A DNA stretch of 6,022 nt from an uncultured Microbacteriaceae bacterium (GCA_903882245.1 CAIRWJ010000220.1:1-6022), one strand, 5' to 3'; counted from the first letter of the stretch, positions 1 to 5,803 are shown. The notes: generated by a model from the sequence alone, not told the origin. Translations and numbers: made by a program.

Positions 1-3000
1 ACCGACGGCCTCGGCAACTACACCTACATTCCCGCGGGACCCGGAAATTTCAAGATCTTCGTTGATCCGTCGAGCGCGGAGTATGAAGCCGAAGGAACTC
101 TCGCCCCCGAGTGGTTTACGAATGTTCCCGACATCAGCCTGTCCACAGCGATTCCGTTCACCACAAAGACCGTGACGGGCAAGAACGTTCATCTTGCGCC
201 GGAGGCGAGTATTTTTGGTTCCGTCTGGTATCGCACCACGGCAGACGAACAAGGGTACTCTGAAGATATATTTGTCGGCGGTGTTGAGGTTTGTGCCTAT
301 TTCTCGGGGACGCTCGAACCGTTCGCTTGTGGCACTTCGGACTACGAAGGTGACTACTGGATTGATGGCCTTCCGAACGGCGCGTACAAGCTTAAATTCG
401 ACACGACCAACGCATCCGTCCCTTTGACGACGTCATGGTTGGGGTTGAGTTACAACAACCCCCAATCCACTTATGCGTTAGCCGCCACACAAATTATTTC
501 CACAGATGGCATGTCTCTTGGGCCGAGGGACCTGCAACTTCCTCCGGGAACGCTGACCACGACGCTTCCCACGATTTCGGGCTCCAGCTCGGTCGGGAGT
601 ACGTTGACGGGTGATCCAGGAGAGTGGGGGCCAGTGGGAGTGGATCTCACATATGAGTGGCTTCGCGGCAACCTGGTGGTGGGTGACCTGCTCTTCTACG
701 ATGTTCAGCCTGAGGATGTGGGAAAGTCGTTGACGTTCAGGGTGACGGGTTCGATGGAGTTCTACACCGACGCGTCGCGGACGAGCACCGCGGTAATGGG
801 CGGATACGCGTGGACGAATAGCCCTACACCGACGATTTCCGGTTCGGCGAAGTTTGGGCAGACGCTCACCGCGAATGAGAGAACTTGGGCTCCTACGCAG
901 ACACGTTTCACGTATCAGTGGATGCGTAGCGGCTCGAATATTTTGGGTGCGACAGCCAAGACCTACGTGCTTCAGGCAACAGATATTGGTTTCCCGATCA
1001 CGGTGAATGTCACCGGTGTCAAGACAAATTACGCGTCATCACCGCAAACCAGTGAAGCGACAGTGAACGTGACGGTGGCAGATTACACCACAGTCCCTCC
1101 GCCGACCATCACTGGAAATCTGAACGTGGGTCAGGTGCTGACAGCGGTGACGGGCACGTGGTCGCCGGCTCCAACGAGTTTCACATATCAATGGCGTCGT
1201 GATGGCGGCAATATTGGGTCTGCCACAGCGTCGACATATACGTTGTCGGCGTCTGATTTGGGGAAGCAGATGTCGGTGGTTCTGACGCCTGTTAAGGCTG
1301 GATACGCATCAACGACACAGACCAGTGCGTCCTCGGCGGTTGTCGCCGCGACAATGTTTACCGCCGCTCCCGTTCCAACGATCACGGGAACGGTAAAGGT
1401 AGGGAGCACGTTGACTGGAGTGCCCGGAACCTGGAACCCCGTCGTGTCAAGTAGCGACTTTGGCTGGGCCTGGTCGATTTCCGGGAGCGCTACGGGCACC
1501 TATGCGCCAATCGCAGGGGCAACCGCATCAACGTATGTCCTTCAGGCTGCGGATAGTGGGAAGTTTGTGAAGGTCACGGTGACGGGAAAGAAGTCGGGTT
1601 ATGCAGATACCGCGCGTTCGAGCGTGGCTACCGTCTCGGTGACGCCGGGAACGTTTGCGACTCCTCCTGTTCCGACGATTTCTGGTACGGCAAAGGTTGG
1701 TCAAACGTTGACGGCGAATGAGGGAACCTGGTCGCCAACGACGGATTCGTACACGTATGTGTGGTCGTCGGCGGCGACGGCGACGGGAACGTACGCCGCG
1801 ATTTCGGGTGCGACGGGTAAGACGTATGGGTTGAAGACTACGGATCGTGGCAAATTCATCAAGGTCACGGTGACGGGGGTGAAGTCTGGGTACGCCCCGG
1901 CGACAAGTTTGTCGGCAGCAACGAGTGTGGTGGTGGCGGCGTTTACGACGGCACCGACTCCGACGATTACGGGGACTGTGCGGGTTGGGCAGACGTTGAC
2001 GGCGGTCCCTGGTACGTGGTCACCTGTGGCTGCGTTCACGTATCAGTGGAAGCGCACGGCCGGTGATGTGACGACGAATATTTCGGGTGCGACGTTGGCG
2101 ACGTATGTGTTGACGGGTGCTGATCGTGGTGCGGTGATATCTGTTGCGGTGACTGGGGCTGCGGCGACGTATGAGACGACGACGAAGACTAGTGATTCCA
2201 CGGAGGCGGTGGCGTCTGGGGTGTTTACAGCGCCGACACCGACAATTACGGGGACTGCGATTTCAGCTCAAACGTTGACGGCGGTGCCGGGGACGTGGGC
2301 GCCTGTGGCAACACTTACCTATAGGTGGCTTGCGGGTACTGATCAGGTGGGAACAGCATCGACGTTGCCGGTGACGACTGACATGGTCGGTAAGCAGATC
2401 ACGGTTGAGGTTACGGGTGCGGCCACTGGTTACACCTCGCAGACGAAGACGAGTGCGGCTACGGCTGCGGTGACGTTGCCGTTGATTGCGGCGGCTCCGA
2501 CACCAACAATTTCGGGAACGGTGAAGTTTGGTAACACGTTGACGGCCGCAGCTGGTACGGCGCCGGCGTTAGCCACGGTGAAGAGTTATCAGTGGTCGCG
2601 GGCAACGACGGCTACGGGTGTGTTCGAGAACATTACTGATGCCACGTCGAGTACGTATGCGTTGACGGCTAGTGATGTCACTAAGTTCACCAGGGTTACG
2701 GTGACGTGGCAGAAGTCGGGTAGTGGTGATACGCCGAAGACGTCGGCGTCGACGGTTGTGGTGGCGGCGTTAACGTTTGCGACTCCTCCTGTTCCGACGA
2801 TTACGGGCACTAAGACGGTTGGTCAGACGTTGACGGCGAACCGCGGTACCTGGACTACGGCCGCTGACACGTATACGTACACGTGGTCGCGGGCGTCTGT
2901 GGCTAAGGGTCCGTACGTCGCTATCAGTGGGGCCACTACAGCGACCTACACCCTGCAATCCGCTGACCTCGGCAAGTTCATCAAGGTCACGGTCACTGGC

Positions 3001-3069
3001 ACCAAAGCCGGATACACAAACATCACCAGTGGTCTCTCTGCCGCAACCACCGTCATCGTGGCCGGCTAG
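1..3069 (+). CDS. Large secreted/surface protein with Cna-B-like segments and nine Ig-like repeats (5' partial)
   Basis: The reading frame is open from base 1 to the TAG at 3067-3069, giving 1022 residues with the N-terminus outside the window. The in-frame GTG at 172 lies inside a domain and is not the start. Residues 1-25 and about 69-135 look like carboxypeptidase-regulatory/Cna-B beta-sandwich segments (DGLGNYTYIPAGPGNFKIFV; DYEGDYWIDGLPNGAYKLKF). The second contains two cysteines (residues 98 and 110), the only ones I see, which could form a disulphide outside the cell. From residue 184 nine Ig-like repeats follow, each built as PTIxGxxxVGxTLTAxxGTW, then YxW, then TYxLxxxDxGK, then VTVTGxKxGY and TSAAT. 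Such repeats are common in exported actinobacterial proteins, where they space a functional head from the wall. The protein stops one residue after repeat 9, with no LPXTG, hydrophobic helix or basic tail. The role is probably adhesive or structural. No enzyme domain is visible; one could lie upstream. Confidence 0.85.
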   Translation, partial: TDGLGNYTYIPAGPGNFKIFVDPSSAEYEAEGTLAPEWFTNVPDISLSTAIPFTTKTVTGKNVHLAPEASIFGSVWYRTTADEQGYSEDIFVGGVEVCAYFSGTLEPFACGTSDYEGDYWIDGLPNGAYKLKFDTTNASVPLTTSWLGLSYNNPQSTYALAATQIISTDGMSLGPRDLQLPPGTLTTTLPTISGSSSVGSTLTGDPGEWGPVGVDLTYEWLRGNLVVGDLLFYDVQPEDVGKSLTFRVTGSMEFYTDASRTSTAVMGGYAWTNSPTPTISGSAKFGQTLTANERTWAPTQTRFTYQWMRSGSNILGATAKTYVLQATDIGFPITVNVTGVKTNYASSPQTSEATVNVTVADYTTVPPPTITGNLNVGQVLTAVTGTWSPAPTSFTYQWRRDGGNIGSATASTYTLSASDLGKQMSVVLTPVKAGYASTTQTSASSAVVAATMFTAAPVPTITGTVKVGSTLTGVPGTWNPVVSSSDFGWAWSISGSATGTYAPIAGATASTYVLQAADSGKFVKVTVTGKKSGYADTARSSVATVSVTPGTFATPPVPTISGTAKVGQTLTANEGTWSPTTDSYTYVWSSAATATGTYAAISGATGKTYGLKTTDRGKFIKVTVTGVKSGYAPATSLSAATSVVVAAFTTAPTPTITGTVRVGQTLTAVPGTWSPVAAFTYQWKRTAGDVTTNISGATLATYVLTGADRGAVISVAVTGAAATYETTTKTSDSTEAVASGVFTAPTPTITGTAISAQTLTAVPGTWAPVATLTYRWLAGTDQVGTASTLPVTTDMVGKQITVEVTGAATGYTSQTKTSAATAAVTLPLIAAAPTPTISGTVKFGNTLTAAAGTAPALATVKSYQWSRATTATGVFENITDATSSTYALTASDVTKFTRVTVTWQKSGSGDTPKTSASTVVVAALTFATPPVPTITGTKTVGQTLTANRGTWTTAADTYTYTWSRASVAKGPYVAISGATTATYTLQSADLGKFIKVTVTGTKAGYTNITSGLSAATTVIVAG
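805..1938 (+). repeat. Four-domain block A (R2-R5) of a higher-order repeat
   Basis: The block has the order short, short, long, long. Its members pair with those of the following block: R2 with R6 (no Gly before the Tyr of the usual GY, then an acidic residue after TS), R3 with R7 (GKQ in place of GKF), R4 with R8 (KSGxxDT), and R5 with R9 (TFATPPVPTI start, LSAAT end). The offset between paired PTI motifs is 1131, 1137, 1128 and 1122 bp. Confidence 0.6.
1650..1680 (+). repeat. 31-bp exact direct repeat, copy 1 (start of R5)
   Basis: The 31 bases are identical to 2772-2802 and encode TFATPPVPTI. It is the longest exact match I noticed in the array. The two copies are 1122 bp apart, so recombination between them would remove or add exactly one four-domain block in frame. 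Confidence 0.9.
1939..3066 (+). repeat. Four-domain block B (R6-R9) of a higher-order repeat
   Basis: This is the second copy of the short, short, long, long arrangement. R9 stays in exact 1122-bp register with R5 from the TFATPPVPTI motif through the GKFIKVTVTG motif, with no insertion or deletion between them. R6-R8 use strongly G/T-ending codons, while the last 130 bp of R9 use C-ending codons. Confidence 0.6.
2772..2802 (+). repeat. 31-bp exact direct repeat, copy 2 (start of R9)
   Basis: Identical to 1650-1680 and in the same reading frame, at the linker and first strand of the ninth Ig-like repeat. Confidence 0.9.
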
Positions 3070-3090
3070 TAAACAACGTTAAGTTGAGGG

Positions 3091-3119
3091 TTCACATTGG
3101 GCAAACAGACGAATATCCT
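3091..3119 (+). promoter_or_regulatory. Likely promoter of the VOC gene
   Basis: A -35 box TTCACA (3091-3096, one mismatch to TTGACA) is followed by a 17-bp spacer and a -10 box TATCCT (3114-3119, fits the actinobacterial TANNNT pattern). Transcription would start near 3126, leaving a leader of about 50 nt before the ATG at 3176. Support is by consensus only. Confidence 0.5.
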
Positions 3120-3159
3120 AGAAGCACCGGCCGACGTTGACCGAATCGGACTAGACAGC

Positions 3160-3165
3160 AAGGAG
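3160..3165 (+). promoter_or_regulatory. Ribosome binding site of the VOC gene
   Basis: AAGGAG lies 10 nt before the ATG at 3176. It is the clearest Shine-Dalgarno sequence in the window and fixes the VOC start. Confidence 0.8.
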
Positions 3166-3175
3166 CTCGCACACC

Positions 3176-3703
3176 ATGTCACTCACTCTTAATTCAGTTC
3201 ACCACACCGCGATTATTGTCAAGAATCTTGACAGGTCGATTTACTTCTACCACGACCTTCTGGGCCTTGAGTTTTCGAACGAGCCCAGCCCATGGTTTGA
3301 AGGCCCCGAGCTTGCGAAGGGCGTCAATGTCCCCAACGCGAAGCTGCGTCAAGTTTCTCTTTGGGTCGGCAAAAACTCGACTCTCGAATTGATCGAATAC
3401 GGAAACCGTCCGGCTGATAACGACACCCCTATTCAGCAGAACTATCTGGGAGCGATGCATATGGCTTTCCAGGTTCCCGATGTCGAAAAGGCGTGCGCGG
3501 AACTCACGGCGAAGGGCATTAAGTTCTATTCGACACCCAACGTCGTCGACGAGGGTGTTCTTTCGGGCTGGCGCTGGGTGTATTTCGAAGACCCCGACGG
3601 AATCCCACTTGAACTCGTCGAGGTCGCGTATTACAACGAAGAGGATCGCAAAGTTGGGATCGCCGAGTATCTGGCGAACCGACCGAAGCTCTCAGACCTT
3701 TAG
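3176..3703 (+). CDS. VOC (vicinal oxygen chelate) family protein, glyoxalase/dioxygenase fold
   Basis: A 175-residue cytoplasmic protein of the glyoxalase / bleomycin-resistance / extradiol dioxygenase superfamily, with the usual two beta-alpha-beta-beta-beta modules. The first module (about 5-75) begins VHHTAIIVKNLDRSIYFY and contains LLGLEF. The second (about 90-150) has GAMHMAFQVPDVEKA and ends YFEDPDGIPLELVEV. By analogy with E. coli glyoxalase I, the metal ligands would be His10, Glu71, His95 and Glu146; all four are present, so an active divalent-metal enzyme is likely. The tail of about 25 residues after the second module is longer than in minimal glyoxalases. The substrate cannot be read from the sequence: lactoylglutathione-type lyase, epimerase or ring-cleavage activity are all possible. 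It has its own promoter and RBS. Its 3' end overlaps the convergent membrane-protein gene by 4 bp. Confidence 0.9.
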   Translation: MSLTLNSVHHTAIIVKNLDRSIYFYHDLLGLEFSNEPSPWFEGPELAKGVNVPNAKLRQVSLWVGKNSTLELIEYGNRPADNDTPIQQNYLGAMHMAFQVPDVEKACAELTAKGIKFYSTPNVVDEGVLSGWRWVYFEDPDGIPLELVEVAYYNEEDRKVGIAEYLANRPKLSDL

Positions 3704-4068
3704 GTCAAACCAACAAGTTCGGTTCCCATGGAACCGACGATGCTGGAAAGTGTCGCGATGTGGACCGCGGAAATTGCAAGGTTGCTGATGACGACCGGGT
3801 GCCGGATTCGACCAACGGTAAAGGGCGTCGTGATTTTGTAGATCACTTGAACCGACAGAAGTGCGGCAACAAATGCCGGGATCGGCAAAAAGAGAAGTGC
3901 GATTGAGACGACGAGAATTGCGAAGTACATTGACCACAGAATCCCACGTGCCGCGGTAAATGGCCCCCACGTGTCGTCCACTAGTTTGGCCTTGAGCGCC
4001 ATGAGGACAACAATCGGCACCAGCACAACAATGTTCAGAATCAACGAGATATAGATCCACGTGGTCAT
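3700..4068 (-). CDS. Small four-helix membrane protein, unrecognised family
   Basis: A 122-residue, very hydrophobic protein with four likely membrane helices at about residues 4-25, 43-62, 64-83 and 91-113. There is a short charged loop (KAKLVDDTWGPFTAARG) between helices 1 and 2. The most motif-like part is the loop between helices 3 and 4, YKITTPFTVGRIRHPVVI, with Lys, two Arg and a His at the membrane face. I do not recognise the family and assign no function. It is the second gene of an operon: its ATG directly follows the TAG of the DUF4188 gene (TAGATG), with no clear Shine-Dalgarno of its own, so translation is probably coupled. Its stop overlaps the stop of the convergent VOC gene. 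Coupling suggests it works with the DUF4188 protein, possibly as its membrane partner or as a transporter for its ligand; this is inference. Confidence 0.8.
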   Translation of the reverse strand: MTTWIYISLILNIVVLVPIVVLMALKAKLVDDTWGPFTAARGILWSMYFAILVVSIALLFLPIPAFVAALLSVQVIYKITTPFTVGRIRHPVVISNLAISAVHIATLSSIVGSMGTELVGLT

Positions 4069-4539
4069 CTATTTCCCGCCCAACCTTCCCTTTGCCGAAT
4101 TTCGATTTCCTATTGCGGGCACGAGCGGAACGACCTTGCCGAATCCAAAAGCGGGCATATTGACATACATGTTCTCGGCCATCCCCTTTGCGACAATATA
4201 CGTTTCGTGCCAAATTCCGACTGCTGACGTCGATTGTGCGGCCTTATTGAACGCCTTCCAAGCGGGCAAGTGTTCTGCATCTTTCGCCTTGGCGTAGTCC
4301 ATTAGTGTCTCGGGACTTTCCCAGTATTGAACAAGAATGAGGGTGCGGCTGAACCACATTTCATAGGATTTGAAACCAAGTTGTGGGTTCTTGTAGAGTT
4401 CCGGCAACATTCTGGCCATTGCCATAAATACAGGCACCCACTTTGTCACGGCGAAAACATTGTTGATGCGCATTCCGATGAGGAAAACCACAAAATCTTT
4501 ATCAGCAGGTGCGGTCATTCGACCTTTGTTAATAGCCAT
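4069..4539 (-). CDS. DUF4188 domain-containing protein
   Basis: A 156-residue cytoplasmic protein that I recognise as DUF4188 from its motif series: DFVVFLIGMRIN (15-26), ARMLPELYKNPQLGF (42-56), YEMWFSRT (59-66), VQYW (70-73), HLPAWKAFN (90-98), GIWHETY (108-114) and NMPAFGFGK (127-135). The family is thought to have a dimeric alpha-beta barrel fold like small monooxygenases and Dabb proteins, but its reaction is not established. His90, His111, Glu112 and the aromatic residues around them are the best candidates for a ligand site. I chose the ATG at 4539 because GGGAG lies 10 nt upstream and the length fits a single domain. The frame runs open to 4710, but that extension would lie inside the divergent MarR gene. 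A second possible start is the ATG at 4518 (MTAPADKD). It is the first gene of a two-gene operon facing away from marR and is probably controlled by it. Confidence 0.85.
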   Translation of the reverse strand: MAINKGRMTAPADKDFVVFLIGMRINNVFAVTKWVPVFMAMARMLPELYKNPQLGFKSYEMWFSRTLILVQYWESPETLMDYAKAKDAEHLPAWKAFNKAAQSTSAVGIWHETYIVAKGMAENMYVNMPAFGFGKVVPLVPAIGNRNSAKGRLGGK

Positions 4540-4549
4540 CAGATTAGGA

Positions 4550-4557
4550 CTCCCTTT
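4550..4557 (-). promoter_or_regulatory. Ribosome binding site of the DUF4188 gene
   Basis: On the minus strand AAAGGGAG ends 10 nt before the ATG at 4539. This favours that start over the ATG at 4518, which has a weaker AAAGG only about 4-5 nt away. Confidence 0.65.
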
Positions 4558-4572
4558 CGATGCCGGCACTTT

Positions 4573-4590
4573 ATGTTGACAAGTTAACAT
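4573..4590. promoter_or_regulatory. 18-bp palindrome, candidate MarR operator
   Basis: ATGTTGAC, then AA, then GTTAACAT: two 8-bp arms matching at 7 of 8 positions. It lies in the 76-bp gap between the divergent DUF4188 and MarR genes. Its size and near-perfect dyad symmetry fit the sites bound by MarR dimers. It contains a TTGACA (4576-4581) on the plus strand and sits where the DUF4188 transcript would begin if the minus-strand TACAAT (4592-4597) is its -10 box. Binding here could repress both directions. Confidence 0.55.
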
Positions 4591-4591
4591 T

Positions 4592-4597
4592 ATTGTA
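4592..4597 (-). promoter_or_regulatory. Candidate -10 box of the DUF4188 operon
   Basis: On the minus strand TACAAT matches TATAAT at five of six positions. Transcription would start near 4585, inside the 18-bp palindrome, leaving a leader of about 45 nt. No convincing -35 box is seen upstream. Confidence 0.35.
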
Positions 4598-4603
4598 TAC
4601 CCG

Positions 4604-4609
4604 TAAACT
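4604..4609 (+). promoter_or_regulatory. Candidate -10 box for a leaderless marR transcript
   Basis: TAAACT fits TANNNT and is followed by 6 nt and then the ATG at 4616. Transcription would therefore begin at or next to the start codon. No Shine-Dalgarno is present before this ATG, which agrees with a leaderless mRNA. No good -35 lies at the usual distance; the TTGACA at 4576 is 22 bp away. Confidence 0.4.
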
Positions 4610-4615
4610 AAATAC

Positions 4616-5050
4616 ATGGTCGAGCAACGAATCAGTTTTCTCCTGAACAACCTGGTCAGGGAAATGAATGGACAGGCTGATGCGTTGCTCCGCCGCAAAT
4701 TTGAACTCACATACAGTCAGTTTGTGTTCTTGTTGATAATCGGCGAGAACCATGAAGTTGACGTGACCCGCCTCGCCTTGGCATTAGGTGTCACCAAAGG
4801 CGCGGTGAGCAAGCGGCTGGCCTGGTTCATTGAACGAGGACTTGTGTCTACGCATCAGATTCAAGGCGATGCAAAGCGAGTCGTGATCTCGCTCAGCAAA
4901 AAGGGCTCTGCTCTCGCGAAGTTGTCGAGCGACTTTCTCGAGGACGAGTTTCTTCGGGCCATCTCCAAGTCCCCGAAATTTGACCAGGCGATCCTGAGAA
5001 CAGAACTGCAAAAAATGTTGAAACTACTCCTAGTAAAGAGAACTGCGTAA
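4616..5050 (+). CDS. MarR-family transcriptional regulator
   Basis: A 144-residue winged-helix DNA-binding protein that should act as a dimer. Helix 1 of the dimer interface is about residues 3-28 (RISFLLNNLVREMNGQADAL). LTYSQFVFLLII (31-42) is the typical second helix. The helix-turn-helix is about 49-76, with recognition helix TKGAVSKRLAWFIERG (60-75). The wing is about 80-93 (HQIQGDAKRVVISLS), followed by KKG and the C-terminal dimer helices. The usual D-x-R of the wing appears as D86-A-K-R89. There is no cysteine, so thiol-oxidation sensing of the OhrR type is excluded and a small-molecule ligand is more likely. It diverges from the DUF4188 / membrane-protein operon across a 76-bp region holding a good palindrome, so it probably represses that operon and itself. 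The ATG at 4616 lacks a Shine-Dalgarno and may be leaderless. Its 3' end faces the Lon-domain gene across 68 bp. Confidence 0.92.
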   Translation: MVEQRISFLLNNLVREMNGQADALLRRKFELTYSQFVFLLIIGENHEVDVTRLALALGVTKGAVSKRLAWFIERGLVSTHQIQGDAKRVVISLSKKGSALAKLSSDFLEDEFLRAISKSPKFDQAILRTELQKMLKLLLVKRTA

Positions 5051-5118
5051 AGGGTCTGCATCTGGCACGGCCAGCTGTTGGAATTACCAAAGGTGTTCCT
5101 CCCGTTCGTGGCCTTAGG

Positions 5119-5766
5119 CTACTGCGATGTTCCAAAACCGTCGGGTTCGCCGCCGCTGGCCAACATCGCCCGCACCGTCTCAATCCCGCTCGTCGCAATG
5201 GAATAGGCCCGGGCAAGCAATTCTTCGGCGGACTGCGAACTGAGCAAATCGAATCGATCGAGTTCGCCGATGGGCAAAATCCCGGCCAATTGCCAGGCGG
5301 CACTCATGGGGTCGTCACTCAGGTCAATGTCTGCGCCGAATACCAATTCACCGAATTCGCTCGCGAGGCTGAGCAACGTCCGGACCTGAGATTCAAGGTG
5401 CACGCGAGCAGGCATCAGACTGTCTTCCCACATCAGATCGGGGATGAAGTCGATTTCGGCAATGGGGTAGGGGTCGTCCGGCAGCCAGTCATTCACGCGA
5501 AAGCGGCGTGACCCGAACGACTCGAGCCCCAAGAATTCGTCGGTGGTTCCGATTTCGGTGACCGACGCAACGGTTCCAATCGTCATTCGCTGCTCCCCGC
5601 CCCCGACTTCGGATCCACGCGACACCAAGACGACTCCGAACTCTGGTGTGTCGGAACTCATCAGGTCACCGAGTAGTTTCAGATAACGTTCTTCAAAGAT
5701 TCGCAACGTCAATGGCATGGACGGGAACAACACCGACCCGAGCGGGAACATAGGCATCACGGTCAT
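5119..5766 (-). CDS. LON peptidase substrate-binding domain-containing protein
   Basis: A 215-residue protein consisting of the N-terminal domain of Lon protease alone. The opening MPMFPLGSVLFPSMPLTLRI, then FEERYLKLLGDL (24-35), FGVVLVSRG (43-51) and IGTVASVTEI (63-72) are typical of the family, followed by GLESFGSRRFRV (80-91). The second half (about 118-205) is helical. There is no AAA+ Walker motif and no Ser-Lys protease domain. Its length matches the common stand-alone bacterial form, so it is not a truncated Lon. The role is poorly defined; substrate or polypeptide binding is assumed from the domain. A TGA at 5770-5772 in frame prevents an earlier start. ATG codons at 5766, 5757 and 5751 are all possible, and none has a clear Shine-Dalgarno. 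It lies 43 bp downstream of the cytochrome b5 gene on the same strand and may be cotranscribed. It converges on marR. Confidence 0.9.
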   Translation of the reverse strand: MTVMPMFPLGSVLFPSMPLTLRIFEERYLKLLGDLMSSDTPEFGVVLVSRGSEVGGGEQRMTIGTVASVTEIGTTDEFLGLESFGSRRFRVNDWLPDDPYPIAEIDFIPDLMWEDSLMPARVHLESQVRTLLSLASEFGELVFGADIDLSDDPMSAAWQLAGILPIGELDRFDLLSSQSAEELLARAYSIATSGIETVRAMLASGGEPDGFGTSQ

Positions 5767-5803
5767 TGTTCACACGCATTCATGTTGTTCCCCCAACCAC
5801 GTC

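Larger units (their letters stand above)
550..3066 (+). repeat. Array of nine Ig-like protein repeats
   Basis: Repeat boundaries by eye are R1 550-804, R2 805-1080, R3 1081-1350, R4 1351-1650, R5 1651-1938, R6 1939-2220, R7 2221-2481, R8 2482-2769 and R9 2770-3066. R1 is the most diverged (GEWGP for GTWSP, YEW for YQW). R2, R3, R6 and R7 are a shorter type with a compact loop after YQW. R4, R5, R8 and R9 are a longer type with an extra stretch around TATGTY before the IxGAT motif, and they mostly carry KFxKVTVT. DNA identity between repeats is patchy, so this is an old, diverged protein array and not a recent perfect tandem repeat. Confidence 0.85.

Noticed and set aside
1188..2810. Several open frames of 70-112 codons on the minus strand inside the repeat gene (1188-1499, 1701-2039, 2589-2810).
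   Set aside because: They are mirror frames of the ACG/GTG-rich repeats, resemble each other only because the repeats do, and have no domain of their own.
550..3066. Regular repeats that could suggest a CRISPR array or non-coding tandem repeats.
   Set aside because: The period is about 260-300 bp, always a multiple of three, with conserved protein motifs and diverged DNA. It is a protein repeat array.
172..3069. A start of the large repeat protein at the GTG at 172.
   Set aside because: The frame is open to base 1 and the upstream codons encode a good Cna-B-like segment (DGLGNYTYIPAG), so the gene is only cut by the window edge.
3070..3175. A search for a terminator after the large repeat gene.
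   Set aside because: No stable hairpin is seen; the gap holds only the likely VOC promoter and RBS.
3097..3192. A 31-codon open frame from TTG with GAGGG 6 nt upstream, overlapping the VOC start.
   Set aside because: It starts upstream of the predicted transcription start of the VOC promoter, uses a TTG start, and matches nothing I recognise. It could be a leader peptide only if the promoter call is wrong.
3692..4213. A 173-codon minus-strand frame overlapping the membrane-protein gene.
   Set aside because: It is rich in Cys, Arg and His with no domain, and covers the well-supported membrane and DUF4188 genes in another frame.
4540..4710. A 57-residue N-terminal extension of the DUF4188 protein starting at 4710.
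   Set aside because: It would lie within the MarR coding region and across its promoter, has no family motifs, and the ATG at 4539 has a good Shine-Dalgarno.
5051..5118. A search for a terminator between the converging marR and Lon-domain genes.
   Set aside because: Only a 4-bp stem (TTGG/CCAA) and a distant GGCCA/TGGCC pair are seen, with no U-run. This is too weak to call.
4893..5303. A 136-codon minus-strand frame across the end of marR and the Lon-domain gene.
   Set aside because: It overlaps two well-supported genes, and its Arg/Pro/Cys-rich composition is typical of a shadow frame.
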